8,225 nucleotides of DNA, taken from the NCBI GenBank assembly GCA_047619485.1, contig JBLHKE010000330.1:1-8225 (forward strand). The letters run 5' to 3'. The notes below the pieces were generated by a model, which saw nothing but the letters and a program-made list of their open reading frames with translations, did no database searches and was not told the DNA's origin. The DNA is from JBLHKE01 sp047619485 (lineage in GTDB: Bacteria; Verrucomicrobiota; Verrucomicrobiia; Verrucomicrobiales; DEV007). This document shows, piece after piece, positions 1 through 5,596 of the stretch (the stretch's first letter is position 1; each line of letters begins with the position of its first letter). The position numbers were made by a program, and so were the translations under genes.

Positions 1-907
1 CAATCCGGAGCTGCTTCTCGGAGAAGAAGATCATCCGGCTGAGACACTCCTCCTTGATCGAGCGCACGAACCTCTCCGCATAGGCATTCAAATTGGGCGA
101 GCGCGGGAGAGTCCGTATCACATTGACGCCCGCCGTGTGAAGGATGCCCCGGAACTCTTTGGTGAACCGACTGTCGCCGTCGATGATCAGGTATTTCTTG
201 CCCAGCAGGAAACCGGAGAGCCCGTCCGTGGCGTTTCTGGCGACCTGCTCCATCCAGCGCCCGTCGGGTTTGGGGACGATGCCTAGGATATCGACGCGAC
301 GGGTCGCCTGTTCGATGGCGAACAGCACATGGTAGCGGACGAGCGACCGCCCTACCCAGATCTCGACCGTGAGCATGTCCGAGGCGGCGATCACGTCCCA
401 ATGAGCCTTCAGAAAGGTCTTCCACGACATCCCGCGACGACGTCGGGGCGCGGGCTCGATCCCATGATCCTGCAGAATACGTGCGATGGTATTGCGCCCA
501 AGCTCGTGGTCGAGGTTGGAGAGGGCGCCCTGGATCCGGGTATATCCCCATGATGGATTCTCCTTGGCCATCCTCACGACCAACGCCGCCATCTCCGAGG
601 CGACCGTTGGACGCCCGACCTTCCCCCGGCTGCCGTCGTACTTCTTGGCGATCAGCTGCCGGAGCCAGCGCAACAGGGTGTCGGGCGTGACGAGCGAGCT
701 GATCTCGCGCAAAACGCTCCGGCACAAGAGCTTCGCCTTCGCCGCCAGGCGGCGGCGCTCCGCGTCGGTGAACCTGAGCCTCTTCGGCCCGAGCCGATCG
801 CGGAGGACACGGTTCTCCTCGCGGAGGTAGTCGATAATCGCCGCCTGCTCCCGGTTGGCCCAATGGGCCAGCGCCGAGAGCAGCAGATGGAATGGGTGGA
901 TGAACAT
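1..907 (-). CDS. DDE (rve-type) integrase-core transposase, partial at left edge
   Basis: A cut-and-paste or copy-type transposase of the integrase-core (rve) superfamily, resembling IS481-like or related transposases common in Planctomycetota and Verrucomicrobiota. The frame opens at an ATG on the minus strand (bases 907-905) and runs without a stop for 302 codons to the window edge, so the C-terminus lies outside. Residues about 45-100 form a probable helix-turn-helix DNA-binding region, with LRWLRQLIAKKY followed by GRP. A second helical segment (residues 115-150) contains SWGYTRIQGAL. The catalytic core begins near HWDVIAASD. The DDE residues I assign are Asp177 (AASDMLT), Asp243 (LIIDGDSRFT) and Glu279 (NAYAERFVRSIKEE). 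Relatives usually have DRD where this protein has DGD; the key Asp is kept. No frameshift is seen in the visible part. The superfamily is clear; the exact IS family is not certain. Confidence 0.9.
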   Translation of the reverse strand, partial: MFIHPFHLLLSALAHWANREQAAIIDYLREENRVLRDRLGPKRLRFTDAERRRLAAKAKLLCRSVLREISSLVTPDTLLRWLRQLIAKKYDGSRGKVGRPTVASEMAALVVRMAKENPSWGYTRIQGALSNLDHELGRNTIARILQDHGIEPAPRRRRGMSWKTFLKAHWDVIAASDMLTVEIWVGRSLVRYHVLFAIEQATRRVDILGIVPKPDGRWMEQVARNATDGLSGFLLGKKYLIIDGDSRFTKEFRGILHTAGVNVIRTLPRSPNLNAYAERFVRSIKEECLSRMIFFSEKQLRI

Positions 908-960
908 GGTTCCAGAATAGTCCAAAATTGAGAGAGTTCATCGCCGGGCAACCCGTTCTT

Positions 961-997
961 CCTCAACGCCCCGGGCGTCGTCCGAGTTTTGGGACAC
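961..997 (-). repeat. Possible outer end of the rve-type insertion sequence
   Basis: Upstream of the transposase start, the minus strand reads GTGTCCCAAAACTCGGACGA from base 997 inward. It is followed by a GC-rich stretch, then the gene begins about 80 bases further in. An end starting TGTCCCAAAA is plausible for this kind of element. The opposite end is outside the window, so no inverted repeat or target duplication can be checked. Confidence 0.3.
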
Positions 998-1073
998 TAC
1001 GGGGTTTGAATGGCCACAAATTGACCACAATATGTGGCGACTATTCCGGAGCAGTTGCTGCTGAGCCCTACTT

Positions 1074-1244
1074 CTACCGTTTTTCTATTTTGAACGGATC
1101 AGGTATGTTGATCCAATCGACCCGGGTTCCATTACGTCCCCGAGTTGCCGCATATAGTCCAAGACCAGACTGTTTCATGACAGACAGCTTCTCTACGGTT
1201 AGCGAAACTGAAGTAGGCTCGTTACCGTAGTGACGACCTTCCAC
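1074..1244 (-). pseudogene. Possible coding remnant, C-terminal tail only
   Basis: The minus-strand frame is open for 56 codons after an in-frame stop at 1247-1245 and ends at TAG (1076-1074). Its last residues, including GLGLYAATRGRNGTRVDWIN followed by IPDPF, look protein-like, as in a C-terminal tail. There is no good start: the only ATG is internal, at 1178-1176. Third-base composition shows no clear bias. I do not recognise the family. It may be a scrap of a gene destroyed by the surrounding mobile elements, or chance. Confidence 0.2.
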
Positions 1245-1271
1245 CTATAGACAAGCCTCATAAAAATCCCC

Positions 1272-1340
1272 CCCTTTCTTCCCATCTCCGATCCCTTCAG
1301 CGGCGCCCTCAAGCGACCCACACAAAAAGCAAATTCCTAG
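1272..1340 (+). repeat. Copy A of a short repeat ending in CCTAG
   Basis: This stretch resembles 6903-6967. The last 16 bases (AAAAGCAAATTCCTAG, 1325-1340) are identical to 6952-6967, and upstream both copies share a CCTTTCT stretch and CTCCGATCC with gapped similarity. A 16-base exact match is not expected by chance in a window of this size. In the frame ending at this TAG the text reads KANS-stop, as it also does in the other copy. It sits beside a CTAG-bounded insert (1341-1382). Its nature (mobile-element end, recombination site or shared gene fragment) is unknown. Confidence 0.6.
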
Positions 1341-1386
1341 GAGCAAACGATTGTTGCCGGATCAGGTAAGTCCGACAGGCTCCTAG
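1337..1386. mobile_element. 42-bp inverted-repeat insert flanked by CTAG duplications
   Basis: CTAG at 1337-1340 is followed by GAGC (1341-1344), and GCTC (1379-1382) is followed by CTAG (1383-1386). This gives an 8-base perfect inverted repeat (CTAGGAGC / GCTCCTAG) around 34 bases. An inner imperfect hairpin, CGGA (1358-1361) with TCCG (1371-1374), lies inside. Removing 1341-1382 plus one CTAG leaves AAATTCCTAGCAAT. That closely matches the junctions at 4091-4106 and 6958-6970, as expected if this is a tiny insert with a 4-bp target duplication. IS5-family elements are known to duplicate YTAR-like targets, which would fit a CTAG site, but the insert is too small to be more than a remnant or MITE-like piece. 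It could instead be a simple RNA or DNA hairpin. Confidence 0.4.
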
Positions 1387-1410
1387 CAATCCCGCGAGTG
1401 CGAGTCTGTG

Positions 1411-1421
1411 CTAGAGCCTAG
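1411..1421. repeat. CTAG-AGC-CTAG micro-palindrome
   Basis: Two CTAG tetramers are separated by AGC, embedded in GCTAG-AGC-CTAGC (a 5-bp stem). The right side continues CTAGCAAC, like the CTAGCAAT on the right of the insert at 1383. It could be a footprint left by excision of an element with a CTAG duplication, or a small hairpin. It is short, so chance is a real alternative. Confidence 0.25.
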
Positions 1422-1466
1422 CAACTGTGAACAAAAAATATCGCAGTAAGCGCCCCTGACAATCTA

Positions 1467-2522
1467 CTAATCTTCCTCGATTCTAAAAAACAAATCCGCA
1501 GCTGTGTTGCCAGTCAGGCTGAAGGTTCCGGTGGTCGTATCTCCCTCGTCCGGTGCGACTCCGTCGTCGAGGTCAGATTCCCAATTGGTCATATCTCGAG
1601 AGACGCGAACAGTGTAACTCGCAGCACCGGTGTTCCGCCAAGTCAGGGTCACCTCATTTGTGTCAGGTGAATATTCGATCGCGGTGATGGCGAATAGAAC
1701 AGGGGGTCCGTCGGAGCCGGTCAACACGGTGCCAAGCCCTCGGCCATTACCGGTAAAATCAGAACCATTCGCGAGGTGCGTGTATTCGATTTCGTCGTAG
1801 CCCGCGTTATTAACGAATTTGAGCTGCGCAACATAATACTCCGTGCGGTTGGCAAAATCAGCGTTGAGGTGGGCATCTGTGATCGTTATATCGGGTGCTA
1901 GACCGTCAGTGTCCCGCATGACCGCGCTGACCGTGGGTGTCGAGTTAAAAGCACCATATAAGACGTATACCGAACCGGTCGACAAACTACTAATGTCAAC
2001 GGTAGTAACCGCTCCACCGAAGGAGCGATAACCGTTACCATTGACATCGGCAACCGCATTGAAGGGATCCGCCCCTTCGGTAGCCAAATCGACTCCCGGA
2101 TCGGTCGCATCCCACAGCTTCAACTGGTTCTGGGCAAAGCCATCGAACGTATCGTCCTCGGTCGCGTAGGTGATGAGGTCGGCCGCTCCGCCTGACACGG
2201 AGACGCCACTGATATCGTTATTGGTACCACCGATCCATTTGTAGCTTACGACCTCTTCGGTGAAGTTCCTCACAAAGCTTGGGCCAGGATCGTTTGTTCC
2301 CACGATAGTGGCAGCAAAGGACCCGACACCTGGGTTGTTGGGATTCATCGACACGTGGTAGAAGCGCGCCTCACCACCGAAGTCCGGGTGCTGCTCAGAA
2401 GCGATGGTGGCCTGAAAGTCGACCTCAAGACTGGCCGCCTGGGCGCTTGCTGCGAACGTCGTCAGCCCGATTACGAAAGCTGATACTCCAAATAATCTAT
2501 GTAATGTCAGTGGTGTTTTCAT
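1467..2522 (-). CDS. Secreted protein of unknown function with C-terminal beta-sandwich-like domain
   Basis: The start chosen is ATG at 2522-2520, giving 351 residues; a GTG two codons upstream is possible but poorer. Residues 1 to about 30 are a Sec signal peptide: MKTPLTLHRLF, a hydrophobic stretch (VSAFVIGLTTFA), then ASAQA as the likely signal peptidase I site. The mature protein is acidic and rich in Gly, Thr, Asn and Asp, with almost no Cys, typical of an exported beta-rich protein. The last 70 or so residues (ITAIEYSPDTNEVTLTW, YTVRVSRDMTNWESDLDD, ending FFRIEED) match a pattern I associate with C-terminal domains of many exported verrucomicrobial proteins. No PEP-CTERM motif, transmembrane anchor or catalytic motif is visible. 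It stands alone, with no co-directional neighbour other than transposase remnants. The function is not known to me. Confidence 0.85.
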   Translation of the reverse strand: MKTPLTLHRLFGVSAFVIGLTTFAASAQAASLEVDFQATIASEQHPDFGGEARFYHVSMNPNNPGVGSFAATIVGTNDPGPSFVRNFTEEVVSYKWIGGTNNDISGVSVSGGAADLITYATEDDTFDGFAQNQLKLWDATDPGVDLATEGADPFNAVADVNGNGYRSFGGAVTTVDISSLSTGSVYVLYGAFNSTPTVSAVMRDTDGLAPDITITDAHLNADFANRTEYYVAQLKFVNNAGYDEIEYTHLANGSDFTGNGRGLGTVLTGSDGPPVLFAITAIEYSPDTNEVTLTWRNTGAASYTVRVSRDMTNWESDLDDGVAPDEGDTTTGTFSLTGNTAADLFFRIEED

Positions 2523-2578
2523 GTGCACTCAATCGATCTCATTAATTAATAGATCGCAAGTGTTCTGAGTTCACCGCC

Positions 2579-2595
2579 CACCCCCCTTTGGGGTG
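2579..2595 (-). promoter_or_regulatory. Hairpin in the leader of the secreted-protein gene
   Basis: CACCCC (2579-2584) and GGGGTG (2590-2595) form a perfect 6-bp GC stem with a 5-base loop, about 57 bases upstream of the ATG at 2522. It has no T-run, so it is not a classic terminator. It could affect leader stability or mark a protein-binding site. No convincing sigma-70 promoter pair was found, although an AT-rich TATTAATTAAT tract lies close to the start (about 2541-2551). Confidence 0.3.
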
Positions 2596-2803
2596 AGGTT
2601 GGCGAGTCCCCAGGATAGATGGTTGCAACTGATCTACGCGGCTCGTGAAGCTTCAACACTAGTTACCCATCAATCCAAGCCGCTCCTTCCGCCAACCCCT
2701 GCAAATGCAGCTTCCTCGCAGCCCGTCAGACTTTAGTAAGTGCCATTCTGGCCTGGCCCCTTCTTTCAAAACCACAACCCTGTCCTACCAGTACATCACA
2801 AAA
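2596..2803. other. Non-coding stretch
   Basis: I see no gene here on either strand. The plus frame at 2740-2985 runs across the terminator and into the IS and is not credible. This stretch presumably carries the promoter of the minus-strand gene ending at 1467. A minor palindrome, CTGCA-AA-TGCAG, lies near 2699-2710. Confidence 0.5.
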
Positions 2804-2834
2804 AGACCCACTCCCCTAGATGTGAAGTGGGTCT
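2804..2834 (-). terminator. Rho-independent terminator, strongest for leftward transcription
   Basis: AGACCCACT (2804-2812) pairs with AGTGGGTCT (2826-2834), a perfect 9-bp stem with a 13-base loop. On the minus strand the stem is followed at once by TTTTTGTG, a good U-tract; on the plus strand the tail is AAATAATT. It therefore stops transcription coming from the right, today from the IS transposase, and originally from a gene that has been lost or moved. It insulates the gene at 1467-2522 from the insertion sequence, whose end begins only 8 bases away. Confidence 0.75.
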
Positions 2835-2842
2835 AAATAATT

Positions 2843-2868
2843 GGCTCTTCGGGAATGGTGGTGGGATT
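2843..2868 (+). repeat. ISL3 terminal inverted repeat, left
   Basis: Twenty-six bases beginning GGCTCTTCGGGAATGGTG; the exact reverse complement is at 4065-4090. It lies 2 bases outside the transposase stop codon (2872-2870). It is the binding and cleavage end for the ISL3 transposase. Confidence 0.93.
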
Positions 2869-2869
2869 T

Positions 2870-4035
2870 TCATAGGGAAGGGTGGAGTTCGAGCTTGCCT
2901 AGGTGGAAGAGAACCCTCGTTCGGAAGGTATCGAATTTTGGGAGCCCTCTCGCCGCCGTTCGCAGGTTCTGGATCACCGAGTTGAGCCCCTCGGCTGTCG
3001 CGTTGGTGATCGGGTAGAAGGTGTGGTTGAGCAGCCCGGTCAGGTGTTCGTCTATCATCTGCCCGACCTTTATCAGTGGCTTGATCCCTGACTCTTCGAC
3101 CGCTTCCATCCAGTTGTTTACGAATCGCATTGCACACCCTATCGAGCGGTAGTTCCAGAACTTGTCGAAGAGCTCTTTGAGCCCCCACGCCTCGCCGCTG
3201 CGCAAGTCGTGGGCGAGAAGTTTGCGGAACTCGACGGCGGCTTTCACACGCCGGTTCTTGAAGCTCTTGAGCCACTTGTATTTCGTGCCTTTCAAACGCT
3301 CGTCCCCGGCGGCTTGGAGCTCGCGGTGCTCGGCTGCGCGCACTTTGTCGACCGCCTTGTTGAGATGGGCTTTAACGTCGAAGCGGTCGAACACGATGAT
3401 CGCTTCGGACAGCACTTCGCCGACCGCCCCGCGGTATCCTTTGCACATGTCCATGGCCACCGCTTTCGTCCTCCCCTCGATGACTTCGTGGACGCAGCCG
3501 CGCCCGATATCGCTGAGCACGGTCGCGTAGCGGTGGTATTTGCGGATCGCTTTCTCGTCGAGCCCGACGGCGGGCATCTCGCGCTCTTCGCGATGCAGTA
3601 GGCCACGCCGCACGGCTCGCTCCATCACGCCCTCGGCGTCGCCGATGGTGATCTTCGCTAGGCGTGCGTTTTACACTCGCGCAGCACGTCGATGAGGTGC
3701 GCCTCCATGCGCCTGGTGAAGCGCCCGCCGCCCTCCTCCGACCACGGGACGACAACGGTCATGGTTTTCCCCGAAGGGAGCATGAGGCGTGGGACCTTAG
3801 CGATGATCACTGTCTTATATTCGCATGTGTCGAGGTGGCGCCAGCGTCGCTCGCGCCACTCGTGGACGTGCGCTCTCTCGCGGGTTTCCGGATCTGTCCA
3901 CACTGCGCCGCCCTCGCACTCGACCCGGACTTCGACGCTCTGTGTCTCGGAACAGATCTCGACCTCGACGACCCTCCAGGGTGCGAGGATGTTAGCTGAT
4001 TGGGCGTAGAAATCTCGAATGGCTGTCAGTTTCAC
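2870..4035 (-). pseudogene. ISL3-family transposase, split by one frameshift
   Basis: The N-terminal part starts at GTG (4035-4033) and reads 125 residues, including the ISL3-like stretch WRERRWRHLDTCEYKT, before TAG at 3660-3658. The remainder continues in the -1 frame from about 3670 (ARLAKITIGDAEGV, then MMERAVRRG) to the stop at 2872-2870. The catalytic residues are intact in the second piece (numbered from the ATG at 3628): Asp24 (VGLDEKA), Asp81 (IVFDRFD) and Glu213 (NATAEGLNSVIQN). The break falls near an A4 run (3669-3672). Simple slippage there would not give the observed frame, because the -1 codon is TAA, so a one-base deletion is likelier than programmed frameshifting. A sequencing or assembly error is also possible. 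The joined length of roughly 380 residues is normal for the family. Confidence 0.9.
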
Positions 4036-4064
4036 AGACCCATCATAGCAAATTCCTTGCTGTC

Positions 4065-4090
4065 AATCCCACCACCATTCCCGAAGAGCC
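4065..4090 (-). repeat. ISL3 terminal inverted repeat, right
   Basis: Exact reverse complement of 2843-2868, ending ATTCCCGAAGAGCC on the plus strand. The transposase start lies 30 bases inside it. The next 12 bases lead into the CTAG junction and then the truncated DUF1549/DUF1553 gene. Confidence 0.93.
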
Positions 4091-4109
4091 GCAATGTCCT
4101 AGCAATTAA
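4091..4109 (+). repeat. Copy B of the CCTAGCA junction sequence
   Basis: GCAATGTCCTAGCAATTAA lies directly between the right IS end and the truncated DUF1549 coding sequence. It matches GCAAATTCCTAGCA (6956-6969) at 12 of 14 positions, and matches the right side of the 1383-1390 junction (CTAGCAAT). The TAG within it (4100-4102) is an in-frame stop just before the recognisable coding sequence. The similarity alone is modest; its position at a gene break makes it notable. Confidence 0.45.
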
Positions 4110-5594
4110 TCAACAACACCGGCCCCTTCCGTTGGTGGCTTTACGAATCCCTCCTCGATGACAAGCCACTCGACCTCATGGTCACAGAACTCATCCGCAT
4201 GCAAGGTAGCCAAAAGCTTGGCGGCCCAGGCGGATTCGGATTGGCCTCACAAAACGACGTTCCCATGGCCGCAAAGGGTCTCGTCATCAGCTCGGCCTTT
4301 CTGGGCGTCGAAATGAAGTGCGCCCGTTGTCACGATGCCCCTTCGCACAAGTCTCTCCAAAAGGATCTCTTCGAACTCGCCGCCCTTCTCAGCCGCAAAC
4401 CCGTCACAGTGCCCAAACCCAGCAGCGTCTCGCTCGAAAGCCTCAGCAAGGGTGGACGCAAACCCTTGATCGAAGTCACCCTCAAGCCCGGCTCCAGCGT
4501 CGCACCAGCCTGGCCCTTCAAAGAGTGCATCAATCCCGGGATTGGCCCTCAACTCGCGGAGCCCCCCCTCCGACACCCACGACCTCCTCGCAGCCCTCAT
4601 CACCGCCCCCCAAAACGAACGCTTCGCCCAGGTCATGGCCAACCGTCTCTGGCAACAACTCATGGGACGCAGCCTCGTCGAGTCCCCCGGTGATTGGGAG
4701 AAATCCGCCCCCAGTCATCCACAACTCCTCCGCTGGCTGGGTCACGAATTGGTGCGCAGCAACTATAGTCTAAAACACCTCGCCCGACTCATCCTTAACT
4801 CGCACGCCTATCAACGTGCAAATGATCACTCCCTGAAGAAAACATCGCCCCTCTTCACCTCGCCCGCTCCGCGCCGACTGAGATCCGAACAAATTGTCGA
4901 CTCCCTCTTCCACGCCACCGGTAAGCCATTTCACACCGGAGAAATGAACATCGACATCGATGGCCGTCGCCCACTCGTTAGCAGCATCTCTCTCGGTCAA
5001 CCACGCCGCGCCGGGATGCTCGCCAGTCTCTCAAATGAACGAGACCGCCTCAGCCTCACCCTGCCCCGCTTACAAGCCGTTTCGGATGTTCTTTCCGCGT
5101 TCGGTTGGACCGCAAGCCGCCAGTCCTCGACCAGCTCACGCAACACCGACCCCAGCGCGCTCCAAGCTGCCATCCTTTCCAACGGAACGATGGGCATCTG
5201 GCTCACCCGTCTCTCCGACGACCATGCTCTCACCGACTTTTCTTTGAAGGATCAATCGCTAGACACTTTCCTGGACCAACTCTTCCTGAAACTCCTCACC
5301 CGCAAACCCACGCCCGAAGAAAAGAAACTCTACCGCGCCCACCTCACCCCCGGTTTTCAGTCACGCCTCACCGGGACGTCACCAATAACTCCACCTGCAA
5401 AAATCCGACAACCACTCTACGTCTCGTGGTATAACCACCTCGATCCCGTCGCCGATGATCTTCGTCGCAAGGAAATCATGGCCGCACGTGCCGGCGATTC
5501 CCCGACCCTCAAACTCACCAGCGCCTGGCGCGAACGTTTCAAAGACGTCCTCTGGGCTATCGTCAACTCACCCGAATGGGTCTACTCTCGCTAA
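4103..5594 (+). pseudogene. DUF1549/DUF1553 (PSD1-type) protein, 5'-truncated and frameshifted
   Basis: This is the remaining C-terminal portion of a large exported cytochrome-like protein of the planctomycete/verrucomicrobial DUF1549-DUF1553 family, usually 700-1000 residues. Coding begins abruptly at 4103, after an in-frame TAG, inside DUF1549 (FRWWLYESLLDDKPLD). A haem-type CxxCH (CARCH, bases 4319-4333) follows within FLGVEMKCARCHDAPSHKSL. DUF1553 follows: NERFAQVMANRLWQQLMGRS, then PSHPQLLRWLGHEL and YSLKHLARLILNSHAYQ. The 3' end looks native (AIVNSPEWVYSR-stop). The frame shifts by +1 in a run of seven C at 4562-4568; six C would restore EPPSDTHDLL. The N-terminal part of DUF1549 and any signal peptide and N-terminal cytochrome domain are missing and are not found left of the IS. 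These proteins are usually paired with DUF1501 proteins, and one follows two genes later; their biochemical role is poorly known. Certain as to family; not functional as read. Confidence 0.9.
4562..4568 (+). other. C7 tract carrying the DUF1553 frameshift
   Basis: Seven consecutive C lie in GAG-CCCCCCC-TCC. The upstream frame encodes INPGIGPQLAEPP and the downstream frame SDTHDLLAALITAP; both are good family sequence, so a single extra C is the only defect. Homopolymer slippage in the genome or a sequencing error are both plausible. Confidence 0.75.
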
Positions 5595-5596
5595 CA

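Larger units (their letters stand above)
908..1466. other. Intergenic stretch without an intact gene
   Basis: No convincing intact gene lies here. From left to right it holds the probable IS end, a weak minus-strand coding remnant (1074-1244), the CTAG-ending repeat (1272-1340), a 42-bp inverted-repeat insert (1341-1382), and a CTAG-AGC-CTAG motif (1411-1421). Base composition shifts to AT-rich near 1431-1442. A short T-run is therefore present on the minus strand just past the end of the next gene, but only a 3-bp stem precedes it, so I do not call a terminator. Confidence 0.6.
2843..4090 (-). mobile_element. Complete ISL3-family insertion sequence, 1248 bp
   Basis: Perfect 26-bp terminal inverted repeats at 2843-2868 and 4065-4090 start with GGCTCTTCGGGAATGGTG, as is typical of ISL3-family ends. 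They enclose one ISL3-type transposase reading leftward, now frameshifted. ISL3 elements normally make an 8-bp target duplication. Here the outer 8 bases are AAATAATT on the left and GCAATGTC on the right, so there is none. The left flank is also unrelated to the broken gene on the right. Hence this copy marks a rearrangement or adjacent deletion rather than a simple insertion. Confidence 0.93.

Noticed and set aside
928..1230. Open frame of 100 codons on the plus strand
   Set aside because: It starts inside the likely IS end, has no ribosome site, no recognisable family sequence and atypical composition; treated as chance.
1095..1368. CGGATCAGGTA present at 1095-1105 and 1358-1368
   Set aside because: An 11-base exact match is expected several times by chance in a window this long; no extended similarity around it.
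1325..1425. Integron attC-like site
   Set aside because: The imperfect inverted repeat is suggestive, but the required RYYYAAC/GTTRRRY core boxes are absent and no integrase is present.
1446..1460. GTAAGCGCCCCTGAC resembling the start of IS66-family ends
   Set aside because: Only the first few bases fit and the sequence runs directly into the end of an intact gene; no partner end seen.
3162..3601. Long open frames on the plus strand within the IS
   Set aside because: They are antisense reflections of the GC-rich ISL3 transposase, which has clear family motifs on the minus strand.
3658..3672. Programmed -1 frameshifting in the ISL3 transposase
   Set aside because: The A4 run does not form a slippery heptamer in the zero frame, and the -1 codon there is TAA.
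4047..4057. AGCAAATTCCT inside the ISL3 element, also in the CTAG-ending repeats
   Set aside because: Only 11 bases match and the following bases (TGCT) differ from CTAG; within chance expectation, and it belongs to the IS.
4318..5247. Several alternate-frame and antisense open frames
   Set aside because: Shadows of the DUF1549/DUF1553 coding sequence; none has family sequence.
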